DNA from: Treponema sp.
Lineage (GTDB): Bacteria > Spirochaetota > Spirochaetia > Treponematales > Treponemataceae
Direction: 5' to 3'
Assembly: GCA_017549025.1 (NCBI GenBank)
Contig: JAFYWB010000002.1
Coordinates: forward strand, 54,056-118,055
Length of the DNA stretch: 64,000 nucleotides
Both the position numbers and the translations under genes were made by a program. Below are positions 25,979 through 34,629 of the stretch, one piece after another. The notes below the pieces were generated by a model that saw only the letters and a list, made by a program, of their open reading frames with translations, had not been told where the DNA came from and searched no databases. How positions within the stretch are numbered: position 1 is the stretch's first letter; each line of letters opens with the position of its first letter.

Positions 25979-27607
25979 ATGAAAACCCTTGTTTCTGTTT
26001 ATGCTGGCTCACCAAAAAAATATGCCTTTGAACCTCTTTTTAATGGTCAGTCTGCCTTTACTCGTGTTGTTGAATGGATTAATTATCTTTCCAGCCAACC
26101 TGAACTGCAGCTCCATGGTGGAGTGATTTTTACCACTCCTGAATATAAAGACCTGATGGAAGAAGGTGCAAGACAGTGCCAGGTACCCCTCACGGTGCTT
26201 GCAGGAGACTTTACCTCCGTGTCTTCATTTTTGGCGGCACTGGATTCCCACAAGGGGGACTGTACCACCATCATTCACAGCCGCTACAGCTGTCCCTTTT
26301 ACGACGGCCAGCTCACCAAGGAGCTTTTCAATTTTCACCACAAGTATGCCGCAGAATACACCTTTGCCGAAGGCTGGCCAGAGGGCCTGGCTCCCGTGGT
26401 GGTAAACGGTAGCACTGTGTCTATTCTCAAGACACTTTCAGAAACAAAGGATTTTGGCTCCGTGGGACGAGATGTGTTCTTTGATGTGATTAAAAGCGAT
26501 ATTAATTCCTTCGAGGTGGAAACCTTGATGGCACCAGAGGACATGCGTCAGTATCGTTTGGATTTTTCCTGTCAGAGCAAGGAAGGTCAGGTGGCTTGTT
26601 CAAATCTTTTCAAAAGTATCCTCGCAGACTCTTGTTTCGCGGAAAGAGCTGAATTTGAGCAAGCCCTTTCTGCAAACAATCTCGCTTCCAAGGCAATTTT
26701 TATACCTTCTGTGCTGCGGACGGTGCCAGCCTTTTACAATGTGCAGATTTCCGCTGCCTGTCCTGGTACCTGTAGCTACTGCCCCTATCCCAGGGCCTAC
26801 GAGACTGCCTTCCATCATTCTCCAGCGGAAGCACCAGAGAAAAATCCTCAGTGCTTTATGAAGCTAGAGCAATTCAAGGCTCTAGTACCAGATATGGCAG
26901 CGCTTTCTGGCGAGGCAGTGGTTTCTCTTTCCCTGTGGGGAGAGCCCTTGGCCCATCCAGATTTCCTTGGCTTTGTGGAGGCTGTCTTAGCTCATCCTGG
27001 CCTTTCCGTGTTGGTGGAAACTGACGGAAGCCTAGTAACGGAGGAGCTTTCCCAGAAAATCCGTTCCATGGTGGATTCAGCGCTGCCTCGTACCAATGGC
27101 CATCCACCTCTTGTGTGGATTGTGTCCTTGGACAGCCAGAACCAGCAGATGTATCAGGCTATGCGAGGAGCCGGTAACGAGAACTGGCCTATCTCTTATC
27201 AGCAGGCCCAAAATGCCTTCCAGATTCTCAGTAAGGATTTTCCCGGTGCCAGCTACGTGCAGTTTGTTCGCACCAAGACCAACGAGGAGCAGCTGGAGGA
27301 TTTTTATCGCAGTCGCAAGGATTGTGGTGGCCTGATTATCCAGAAATACGACAATTTCCTGTATTGTATGCCAGATCAGCAGGTAACGGACTTGTCTCCC
27401 GTGGTGCGGAACCCCTGCTGGCACCAGCGACGTGATATGGTGATTTTAGTGGACGGAAGAGTGCCGCTGTGTCGGGAATTCCTCTTTACAGAATATTGTG
27501 GCAATGTGTTTAGCCAGAGTCTCAAGGAAATCTGGCAGAAGGGACAAGCCATGCCCTTTATGGACGAATGTGAGCAGTGCGATGAATACTATACCTTCAA
27601 TTTTTAA
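25979..27607 (+). CDS. Spiro-SPASM radical SAM protein
   Basis: A 542-aa protein of the type named spiro-SPASM. The first 250 residues start VSVYAGS and resemble a nucleotidyltransferase-like fold by layout, an inference. The radical SAM core follows, with the 4Fe-4S motif CPGTCSYC at about residues 261-268. A C-terminal Cys-rich SPASM region (about 480-542, NPCWHQRRDMVILVDGRVPL, CREF, CGNV, CEQCDEYY) would bind one or two extra clusters. SPASM enzymes usually modify peptides or proteins, or act in small-molecule maturation. The frame extends 27 nt further upstream, but that start precedes the promoter -10. The gene overlaps the next by 26 nt. Confidence 0.85.
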   Translation: MKTLVSVYAGSPKKYAFEPLFNGQSAFTRVVEWINYLSSQPELQLHGGVIFTTPEYKDLMEEGARQCQVPLTVLAGDFTSVSSFLAALDSHKGDCTTIIHSRYSCPFYDGQLTKELFNFHHKYAAEYTFAEGWPEGLAPVVVNGSTVSILKTLSETKDFGSVGRDVFFDVIKSDINSFEVETLMAPEDMRQYRLDFSCQSKEGQVACSNLFKSILADSCFAERAEFEQALSANNLASKAIFIPSVLRTVPAFYNVQISAACPGTCSYCPYPRAYETAFHHSPAEAPEKNPQCFMKLEQFKALVPDMAALSGEAVVSLSLWGEPLAHPDFLGFVEAVLAHPGLSVLVETDGSLVTEELSQKIRSMVDSALPRTNGHPPLVWIVSLDSQNQQMYQAMRGAGNENWPISYQQAQNAFQILSKDFPGASYVQFVRTKTNEEQLEDFYRSRKDCGGLIIQKYDNFLYCMPDQQVTDLSPVVRNPCWHQRRDMVILVDGRVPLCREFLFTEYCGNVFSQSLKEIWQKGQAMPFMDECEQCDEYYTFNF

Positions 27608-28547
27608 TGAGCATCAGGTACCCCTGACCATCCTCAACGGAAACGAACCCATTGCCAATCCTCGGCTTCCCATTGCAGTAATTCTGCTGAACGTGGGAGC
27701 TGGAGGGTTGTACCGTGGAAAGATTCTAGAAAACCTGATGAAAAGCGGTTTTTCTTCAATTGTATCTATCGATAAGGTGCAGGGAAAATACAACGTAGAT
27801 GAAATGCTCCGTAATTATCCCAGCGTCAAGTTCATCATTCCTCGAGAAACTGTTTCCATTGGAGACATGATAAATATCGGCATGGGAGAAATTTCCGAAG
27901 ACTATGCCCTTGTTATCAATGATTCCATCCACGTTACCTCAGCCCTGCTGTCTGCCAACGTTATCGAACGCTACATTATTCAGGATTACTTTTGCCTCGC
28001 TCCACGGTTGGTGGATTATCAGCGCCGACCTCTGCCAGTGCGTTTTTCTCCTGCAATTGAGCATCACAGTCTTAAGCCTGAGTTCTCCGATATTATTAGC
28101 GACAAGAGTCCCACCCTCTATCCCTTTGACTTTGTGGGAATTTACAACCGAGCTAAGTTCATCCGGCTGGGAGGCTACGATTATACCATTACCTCGCCCT
28201 ACTGGCAGAACCTTGATTTTTCCCTGCGGGCTTGGCTTTGGGGTGAGGAAATCATCATGTCGCCTCTTTTTCAGCTGGCCTACGAGAATGAAATTCCTGT
28301 GCCAGATACCACGCCAGACCACACCCAGCTACGGTTTTATCTTAAAAACGGGGCACCCCGCTATGTGGAAAATCGTTGCTACATTCCCATTAGCCAGTTC
28401 GTGAACTATCGCCGTCGTTCAAAGCTACCCTTGGGCTTGGCGTACAAGGAATTTGTGGAGGCCCGCCGTTGGGTGGCCAAGCATAAATTTGCCTTCCAGC
28501 AAGATCTTTTCAAGCTCATAGATAACTGGGGAGATAAAATCCGATGA
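27582..28547 (+). CDS. Glycosyltransferase-like (GT-A fold) protein
   Basis: A 321-aa protein with a GT2-like order of segments: IAVILLNVGAGGLYRGKILE near the N-terminus, DYALVINDSIHV at the place of the metal/nucleotide-binding acidic motif (about residues 108-119), and FVGIYNRAKFIRLGGYDYTI followed by NLDFSLRAWLWGEEI, which looks like the acceptor-site GG[FY]DE region. A canonical DxD is not obvious, so activity is not assured. The frame is open from 27498, but the ATG at 27582 is chosen; it overlaps the spiro-SPASM 3' end by 26 nt. Its stop overlaps the next start by 4 nt. Confidence 0.7.
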   Translation: MNTIPSIFNEHQVPLTILNGNEPIANPRLPIAVILLNVGAGGLYRGKILENLMKSGFSSIVSIDKVQGKYNVDEMLRNYPSVKFIIPRETVSIGDMINIGMGEISEDYALVINDSIHVTSALLSANVIERYIIQDYFCLAPRLVDYQRRPLPVRFSPAIEHHSLKPEFSDIISDKSPTLYPFDFVGIYNRAKFIRLGGYDYTITSPYWQNLDFSLRAWLWGEEIIMSPLFQLAYENEIPVPDTTPDHTQLRFYLKNGAPRYVENRCYIPISQFVNYRRRSKLPLGLAYKEFVEARRWVAKHKFAFQQDLFKLIDNWGDKIR

Positions 28548-31195
28548 CCATAATTATTGTTCAGTGCCGTCTCGATTCCACACGCCTTCCTCGCAAGGCC
28601 CTGTTGCCCCTTGGTGGTCGACCTTTGGTGGCCTGGACCCTGGCTGCCATGAAGCGAGTGCCAGCAGACCACTATATCTTGGCTGTAGATTATGATTCCT
28701 TCCAGGAGCTGGAGCCTGTGGCAAAGGACTGTGGCTGGGATATTTTTGCTGGCTCCAAGGAGGATGTACTGGAGCGGTTTTGTGCCTGTGCCACTACCTA
28801 TGAATGTCTTGAGCCTTCAGACATCATCCTCAGAGCCACTGCCGACAATCCCTTTTTGTTTTACGAGGCAGCCACCTGTTTGCTACAGGAAATGCAGCGG
28901 CAGCCTGTGGACTATCTTACCTTTACCGGACTTCCCCACGGCAGTGGTGTAGAGGTTTTCAATGCTCGCTCCCTTATCGAAGCCTGTGGTATGACCGATG
29001 ATGCCTATGACCACGAGCATGTGGGCCCAGCCTTCTACCGCCATCCTGAAGATTTTGCCTCCATCATGCTGCCTTCTCCCACTCGTTGGCACCATCCTGA
29101 GCTTCGAACCACTGTGGACACCTACAGCGACTATCGCCGTTGCCTGCGCATTGTAAGCCACCTGTCCAATTCTCGTGCTCCTGCCAAGCCTTTTACCTCG
29201 GAGGAAATCCTTTCGGCTTTTTCTGCCCCTGCCGTTATGAATCCCATGCTCTGTGTACCCTCTGTGGCCAAGGGACGGGGAACAGGTCATCTTCGCCGCT
29301 GTTTGGACATTGCCAAGAAAACTGGCTGCGATATTCTGGTGGAGGATTTGCCCGATTCCTATTTTTCCAATGAAAGTAAGGATGAAGCCACAGGAATTCC
29401 CATTCCTCAAGAGCTTTTGACCCTCATTGACGAGGCTCGGAATCAGGGACTGGAAGACTGGCAGTTCAGAAACAAGCTACCAGAGGAAGGGGAGTACAGT
29501 CTCATTATCAGCGACTATTTTTCTCTAGACAAGGGCTTGGCTCAAAAGCTTTCCTGTGCTGGTCCCATATTAGCCATTGATGAAGGCTCCTCCAACACCA
29601 CCTATTGCGACTATCTTTTGGACATCATTCCCTCCTATAAGCTGGGGCGTGCTCCAAATCTTCGTAACAGTCATTTTATCCCCCTGCCTAAAAATCGACG
29701 GGAGCCAGTTTGGACTGCAGAAAAGATGAAGGTTCAAGGCCTGCAAGAGCCTTCCCCAGAATTTTCCCAGCTTTTTTCCAAGATTCTCGTTTCCACTGGT
29801 GGTGAGGATCCAGCTGGGCTCTCTATGCCTGCAGCCTTTGCCTTGGGAAGCTTGGAGAAGAATGTTACCGTCATTGTGTCCAATCCAGAAGCCTCCAAGA
29901 AAATGCTTCCCGCCACAATGCAAAAGTTCATCCGCATTGTTCCTCCTGTGGCAAACCTGCGGGAAAAGCTCCATCAATACGATTTAGTGGTAACCCACTA
30001 CGGCTTTACCGCCTTCGAAGCTTTGGCTGCAGGCTGTGGCGTAATCCTTTTGGGAACAACAGCCCTTCATCAGTCTTTGGGACAAAAATATGGCTTTGCT
30101 TCCATTGCTCAAGAGGCAATCACCAAGGAAGCCTTTCAAGAGCTTTTGGAAAAACCTTGGCTTTTGTATCCCAAGGCAGAGGATGATGACCTTTCTTCAG
30201 GTGAGGAGGAAAAGCTAGAGGAATTTGTACTCCGTGCCGCTAAAGGCTCCCGAATCCTCTGTCCCGTTTGTGGCAAGCATCCAGTAGTGCCTCATCAGGT
30301 GGTGGCCCGCACCTCCCAGCGAACCTTCCGCCGTTGCTCTAGCTGTGGCATGATTTACATTGGCTGGACCTTTGAGGGAATTCAACCCTCCTATTCAGCA
30401 GATTATTTTTTCGATGATTATAAGAATCAGTACGGAAAGACCTATCTGGAGGATTTTGCCTCCATTAAAAATCATGGAGTGCGTCGCATGGCCATCATCG
30501 ATGCCCTCTACCTGATGAAGAAGGGGAGCCACGGAAAATCCCGCCGAAACAATAGCTTTGTTCCCTCGGTGCTTGACGTGGGTTGTGCCTACGGGCCCTT
30601 CCTTTCAGCTGGTGCTGAGGCTGGCTGGCAGGTATTTGGTACCGACATTTCTTCTTCCGCCGTGGAATACGTACAGAATACCTTGAAATTTCCCGCCGTC
30701 TGTGCCGCCTTCCCAGACTTCAATCCCGTAACGGAATTTGGTGTGGGACAGTTCGAGGCGGTAACCATGTGGTACGTTATCGAGCATTTCCGACAGCTGG
30801 CGCCCGTTCTCAAGGCTGTATCACGAATCTTGAAAAAGGGCGGAGTTTTTGCCTTTTCCACCCCTTCTGCAGCTGGTGTGTCGGCTCGCTTCTCTCCAGA
30901 AAGCTTCTTTGCCAATAGCCCTGCAGACCACTACACCTTGTGGGAGCCCAAACGTACCAAGGACATTCTTCGTCAGTTTGGCTTTAAGGTGGAAAAAATC
31001 GTTTCTACTGGCCATCATCCAGAGCGGTTCCCTGCGCTCAAAGGCCAAAAACACTCCCAGGAAGAAGCTGGAAGCTCAGGAAAAAAGCCTAGTCAGGGCT
31101 CCCTGTCCTATTCCAGCCTCTATGGTTTAAGCCGATGCTTTAAGCTGGGAGACACCTTCGAGGTGTATTGCATTAAAACAGAGGACTTGGATTAA
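28544..31195 (+). CDS. Triple fusion: SpsF-like cytidylyltransferase, SpsG/PseG-like domain, SAM methyltransferase
   Basis: An 883-aa three-domain enzyme. Residues 1-230 are SpsF/CMP-KDO-synthetase-like (VQCRLDSTRLPRKALLPLGG, then ATADNPFLF). Residues 235-560 are PseG/SpsG-like, with the nucleotide-sugar motif GRGTGHLRRCLDIA, LAIDEG and the GT-B-type VTHYGFTAFEALAAGC. From about residue 570 there is a zinc-ribbon pair (CPVCG and CSSCG) and a class I methyltransferase with VLDVGCAYGPFLSAG and MWYVIEHFRQ. SpsF and SpsG relatives make CMP-activated nonulosonic acids and spore-coat or flagellar sugars; fusing both to a methyltransferase suggests a methylated, activated acidic sugar. It overlaps the upstream gene by 4 nt. 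Confidence 0.85.
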   Translation: MTIIIVQCRLDSTRLPRKALLPLGGRPLVAWTLAAMKRVPADHYILAVDYDSFQELEPVAKDCGWDIFAGSKEDVLERFCACATTYECLEPSDIILRATADNPFLFYEAATCLLQEMQRQPVDYLTFTGLPHGSGVEVFNARSLIEACGMTDDAYDHEHVGPAFYRHPEDFASIMLPSPTRWHHPELRTTVDTYSDYRRCLRIVSHLSNSRAPAKPFTSEEILSAFSAPAVMNPMLCVPSVAKGRGTGHLRRCLDIAKKTGCDILVEDLPDSYFSNESKDEATGIPIPQELLTLIDEARNQGLEDWQFRNKLPEEGEYSLIISDYFSLDKGLAQKLSCAGPILAIDEGSSNTTYCDYLLDIIPSYKLGRAPNLRNSHFIPLPKNRREPVWTAEKMKVQGLQEPSPEFSQLFSKILVSTGGEDPAGLSMPAAFALGSLEKNVTVIVSNPEASKKMLPATMQKFIRIVPPVANLREKLHQYDLVVTHYGFTAFEALAAGCGVILLGTTALHQSLGQKYGFASIAQEAITKEAFQELLEKPWLLYPKAEDDDLSSGEEEKLEEFVLRAAKGSRILCPVCGKHPVVPHQVVARTSQRTFRRCSSCGMIYIGWTFEGIQPSYSADYFFDDYKNQYGKTYLEDFASIKNHGVRRMAIIDALYLMKKGSHGKSRRNNSFVPSVLDVGCAYGPFLSAGAEAGWQVFGTDISSSAVEYVQNTLKFPAVCAAFPDFNPVTEFGVGQFEAVTMWYVIEHFRQLAPVLKAVSRILKKGGVFAFSTPSAAGVSARFSPESFFANSPADHYTLWEPKRTKDILRQFGFKVEKIVSTGHHPERFPALKGQKHSQEEAGSSGKKPSQGSLSYSSLYGLSRCFKLGDTFEVYCIKTEDLD

Positions 31196-31197
31196 CT

Positions 31198-33012
31198 ATG
31201 ACACATACTACATCTTCTTATAATTCAACATTTTCTCTAGACCCTACACAGCCCGCCCTCTTAATTTTGGGAGCTGGCCTTATGCAGCGTCCCGCCATTC
31301 AGGCAGCAAAATCCCTGGGCTGTCAGGTGGTGCTGGTGGATGGTAATCCCCAGGCCCTCTGTGTTCCCGAAGCAGATCTTTTTGTGCATCTTGACTTGAA
31401 GGACAAGGATGGTATCAAGGAGCTGGCGCTCCAGCTGCTTTCCCAAGGCTCCTTGCAGGGAGTCTTCACTGCCGGCACCGACTTTTCTGCCACGGTTTCC
31501 TACGTGGGGGAGGCCTGTGGCTTTTCCGTTCACTCCTACCAAGCAGCCTGCAATGCCAGCGACAAGGTGTTAATGCGTAGCTGCTTCCAAAAGGCTTCGG
31601 TACCGTCCCCTGCCTTTACTCAAGTGGCCTCCCTTGCAAGTCAAGGAGATCAGTCTGGAGCCCAAGTGCAAAGTCAGCCTGGAACTCACTTTCAAAGCCA
31701 GCCTGGAACTCACTTTCAAAACCAGCTTGGAACTCACTTTCAAAACCAACTAGAAGCCCTGCTGTCACAAAATACCTTGTTCGGCCACTATCCCTTGGTG
31801 GTAAAGCCCGTGGACAATATGGGAGGTCGTGGCTGTCGTTTGGCTGGCAGTCAGCAGGAGCTGGTGGCTGCCATTCAGGATGCCCAAGCTCATTCCCGCA
31901 GTGGTCGAGCCATTGTGGAGGAATACATGGATGGGCCAGAATTTTCCATCGATGCTCTGGTGTACAATGGCACCGTCACCATCTGTGGCTTTGCAGACCG
32001 CCACATTTTCTTTCCACCTTACTTTATCGAAATGGGCCACACCATTCCCACTGCCATTTGCCAAAAGGACAAGCTGGCTCTCATTGCCACCTTTGTGGAG
32101 GGAATCCATGCCCTGGGCCTTACCTGCGGGGCTGCCAAGGCAGACATAAAGCTTACTCCCAAGGGCCCCATGGTGGGAGAAATTGCCGCCCGCCTTTCTG
32201 GTGGCTACATGTCTGGCTGGACCTTTCCCTATTCCTCAGATTTTTTCCTTACTCAGCAGGCAGCAGCTCTCGCCCTAGGTCGTGAGCCTGAGCTTTTGCT
32301 GGAATGCCGTCGTCCTGTGGAGGGGCTGCCACAAAACCTTCCGTTCACCGTCTACGAGGTAGCTTCCCAGCGGTATTGCGGGGAACGAGCTTGGATTTCC
32401 ATTCCCGGCAAGGTAAAGGCTGTTCATGGGCTGGAAAAAGCTGCTTCTTGTGCCGGTGTCCAAGATGTGCTTCCTCGCAGTAAGGCTGGTGATATGGTCA
32501 CCTTCCCCAGAAACAATGTGGAAAAATGCGGTAACATTCTGGCTGTAGATACCACCTGGGAAGGAGCCGCTACCAAGGCTCAGCAGGCCGTAAAAACCAT
32601 TATCCTGCAGCTAGAACCTCATCAGGCAGAAACAGACAGCTTTCTGTCCCGTCCGTTAGAACAAGAAAATTCCTTTCCCCCTGCAGCCTTTACCCTTTCC
32701 CAGCCACAGCGTCAGGAATTGATTTCCTATCTTTCCTCCCTCCAGAGTGATTTTGACCCAACAAAAACACTTTTGGAGCAGCTTCCTCCCTGTCTTTTGC
32801 CGCACCTCGATTCTCTGGTAGACTGGAACTATCGTAGCCTGCGAGAAACCGTGGTGATGGCTCAGGAATTTCTTTCCACCAGCATACAAGCCACTTTCCA
32901 TGGTGGAAAGTCTTTCCACCATGGAAATACTCCTTCCTTAGCAGAATTGTGGCAGGCTTGTATCCTTGGTGGTGTACAGGGACTTTTATATGTACTTGAA
33001 TCTTCCTGTTAG
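31198..33012 (+). CDS. ATP-grasp ligase with octapeptide-repeat insertion
   Basis: A 604-aa ATP-grasp enzyme of the carbamoyl-phosphate-synthase/D-Ala-ligase type. The N-terminal pre-ATP-grasp fold is LLILGAGLMQRPAIQAAKSL; the ATP-grasp fold has PLVVKPVDNMGGRGCRL, AIVEEYMDGPEFSIDAL and VGEIAARLSGGYMSG. Such enzymes join a carboxylate to an amine or thiol through an acyl phosphate. A low-complexity insert at about residues 150-190 holds SQPGTHFQ-like octapeptide repeats just before the ATP-binding region. The last 150 residues are unassigned. It starts 2 nt after the fusion gene and probably ends the cassette functionally. Confidence 0.8.
   Translation: MTHTTSSYNSTFSLDPTQPALLILGAGLMQRPAIQAAKSLGCQVVLVDGNPQALCVPEADLFVHLDLKDKDGIKELALQLLSQGSLQGVFTAGTDFSATVSYVGEACGFSVHSYQAACNASDKVLMRSCFQKASVPSPAFTQVASLASQGDQSGAQVQSQPGTHFQSQPGTHFQNQLGTHFQNQLEALLSQNTLFGHYPLVVKPVDNMGGRGCRLAGSQQELVAAIQDAQAHSRSGRAIVEEYMDGPEFSIDALVYNGTVTICGFADRHIFFPPYFIEMGHTIPTAICQKDKLALIATFVEGIHALGLTCGAAKADIKLTPKGPMVGEIAARLSGGYMSGWTFPYSSDFFLTQQAAALALGREPELLLECRRPVEGLPQNLPFTVYEVASQRYCGERAWISIPGKVKAVHGLEKAASCAGVQDVLPRSKAGDMVTFPRNNVEKCGNILAVDTTWEGAATKAQQAVKTIILQLEPHQAETDSFLSRPLEQENSFPPAAFTLSQPQRQELISYLSSLQSDFDPTKTLLEQLPPCLLPHLDSLVDWNYRSLRETVVMAQEFLSTSIQATFHGGKSFHHGNTPSLAELWQACILGGVQGLLYVLESSC
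31672..31749 (+). repeat. 24-bp tandem repeat in the ATP-grasp gene
   Basis: Three full copies and part of a fourth of a 24-bp unit with the core TGGAACTCACTTTCAAA, in frame and coding for QPGTHFQS/QLGTHFQN octapeptides. The copies are nearly identical at DNA level, which indicates recent expansion. Confidence 0.85.
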
Positions 33013-33021
33013 GAGCGCTGA

Positions 33022-34044
33022 TTGAAAAGACTTGCCTGGTGTCTTGTCATTGTATTATTTTGCTTCTCTTTCTCCTTTGCCCAAAGCATTGATTTGGCCG
33101 AGGCTGCTCAACAAACGGGTGCAGACCTGTATTGGGATTCCCTGTCAGGGAGCGGAATCCTTGAAAAAAACGGCCATCAAATTTCCTTTCGCTCAGGAGA
33201 TCCCCTCATTCTCATGGACTACACCAAGCTGGCCATTGTAGATGCCCCTGAAAATAAATCTGGTACCGTCTACGTTTCTCAAAAATTTATCGATGCTGCC
33301 AACAAGCTTTTCTCTCAAAATGCCCCGGAAACCTACTATAAAGTTGGAGCCATCCTAATTGACCCTGGCCATGGCGGACGTGATCCAGGTGCGGTAGGGA
33401 GCTACAAAAAGAATGGGAAAACTGTTTCATTGCAGGAAAAGGACTTAACTCTGTCTATTTCCAAGCTGCTTGCCCAGCAGTTACAGGTGGCCTATCCAGA
33501 CAAGGAGGTGATTCTCACCCGTTCCGACGACACCTGGCTCACCTTGGAGCAGCGAGTGGATATTGCCAATTCTATCCGATTGGAGCCCCACGAAGCTATC
33601 CTCTATATTTCCATCCACATCAATGCCTCTTTGGATAAAAGTGCCTCTGGCTACGAGGTGTGGTATCTCAGTCCAGGCTTCCGCAGAAAGGTGCTGGAAT
33701 CAACGGGAGAAAATCAGGAGCTGGAAAATATCCTTAATTCCATGCTGGAAGAAGAATATACCACGGAAAGTGTTCTTATCGCCAAGTTCATTATGGATGG
33801 ACTGGAGGCTCAAATTGGAAAGGAAAGTAAATCCCGAGGAATCAAGGCCGAAGAATGGTTTGTGGTTCGGAATACCAACATGCCCAGCGTTCTCGTGGAG
33901 GCTGGCTTCATTACCAACGAAAAGGAAGCGGCACTGCTAGGGGATTCCCAGTACTTGCAAAAAATTACCCATGGAATATATAATGGCCTATCTTCATTTA
34001 TAACCCATTTTGAGCTTTCAAGGGGATTTACTGGTACAGAATGA
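33022..34044 (+). CDS. N-acetylmuramoyl-L-alanine amidase (Amidase_3)
   Basis: A 340-aa zinc amidase that cleaves the muramoyl-L-alanine bond. It has a signal peptide (about 1-20), an N-terminal domain of about 95 residues and the Amidase_3 domain with zinc and catalytic residues in IDPGHGGRDPGA, LQEKDLTLS, YISIHINAS and VLVEAGFITN. The start is TTG at 33022, 6 nt after AGGAG, and lies 9 nt after the previous stop, so it may share the upstream transcript. The next gene starts in a 4-nt overlap. Confidence 0.92.
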   Translation: MKRLAWCLVIVLFCFSFSFAQSIDLAEAAQQTGADLYWDSLSGSGILEKNGHQISFRSGDPLILMDYTKLAIVDAPENKSGTVYVSQKFIDAANKLFSQNAPETYYKVGAILIDPGHGGRDPGAVGSYKKNGKTVSLQEKDLTLSISKLLAQQLQVAYPDKEVILTRSDDTWLTLEQRVDIANSIRLEPHEAILYISIHINASLDKSASGYEVWYLSPGFRRKVLESTGENQELENILNSMLEEEYTTESVLIAKFIMDGLEAQIGKESKSRGIKAEEWFVVRNTNMPSVLVEAGFITNEKEAALLGDSQYLQKITHGIYNGLSSFITHFELSRGFTGTE

Positions 34045-34514
34045 AAAGCAAAGCAATTTTCAAAGGGATAGGAGTTTGCATCTTCCTCCTGGTGATTTTG
34101 ATTGTATCCATTTTTTTCTACAATTTTGAGAATTTGGGCAATAGAAGGGTGCTGTATTTCGAGGCCGTGGATGGAAGCGGTCTCTACATAGAAAGTCGTC
34201 GCATTACTGAATACTCCTCCACGCAAGGAAGGGATGTCCATGTACAGCAATTTGTACAGGAGCTGCTGCTGGGGCCTGTGACCAATGGATTTAAATCCTT
34301 GTTTCTGCAAGCTACCCAGCTGGAATCCTGCTTTCTGCAGGGGGATATTTTATACATCAACTTGTCAAAAGAGGCATTGTTCCCCGGTGTAACCACCTCT
34401 GCAACAAAGGATGCAGTTGATTTATTGGTTTACAACATCAAGAAAAATTTTTCATGGATAGAAGCTGTGGAAATTTACATTGACGGTAACAAAGTTTACG
34501 AGAATATTGTTTAG
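34041..34514 (+). CDS. GerMN-domain membrane-anchored protein
   Basis: A 157-aa protein with an N-terminal membrane anchor (about residues 9-29) and a GerMN (sporulation/germination) domain with the typical FVQELLLGPVTNGFKSLF, INLSKEAL and DLLVYNIKKNF segments. GerMN domains often accompany murein amidases in bacteria, in line with the 4-nt overlap with the amidase gene here. The exact role is unknown. Confidence 0.8.
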   Translation: MKSKAIFKGIGVCIFLLVILIVSIFFYNFENLGNRRVLYFEAVDGSGLYIESRRITEYSSTQGRDVHVQQFVQELLLGPVTNGFKSLFLQATQLESCFLQGDILYINLSKEALFPGVTTSATKDAVDLLVYNIKKNFSWIEAVEIYIDGNKVYENIV

Positions 34515-34552
34515 TGTGGATAAAAAAAATCATCTAAACTTCACGAAAGTCG

Positions 34553-34581
34553 TTGACAAAAGTATCAAGTTGATGGATACT
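34553..34581 (+). promoter_or_regulatory. Sigma-70 promoter of flaA
   Basis: TTGACA (34553-34558) and GATACT (34576-34581) with a 17-nt spacer. The leader of about 40 nt ends with AAAGGAG 7-8 nt before the flaA ATG. No sigma-28 element is seen, which agrees with sigma-70 control of flaA in other treponemes. Confidence 0.7.
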
Positions 34582-34629
34582 GAATGAGTATACAAGGCTA
34601 CATAAAAGTGTGTATAAAAGGAGCTTTGA

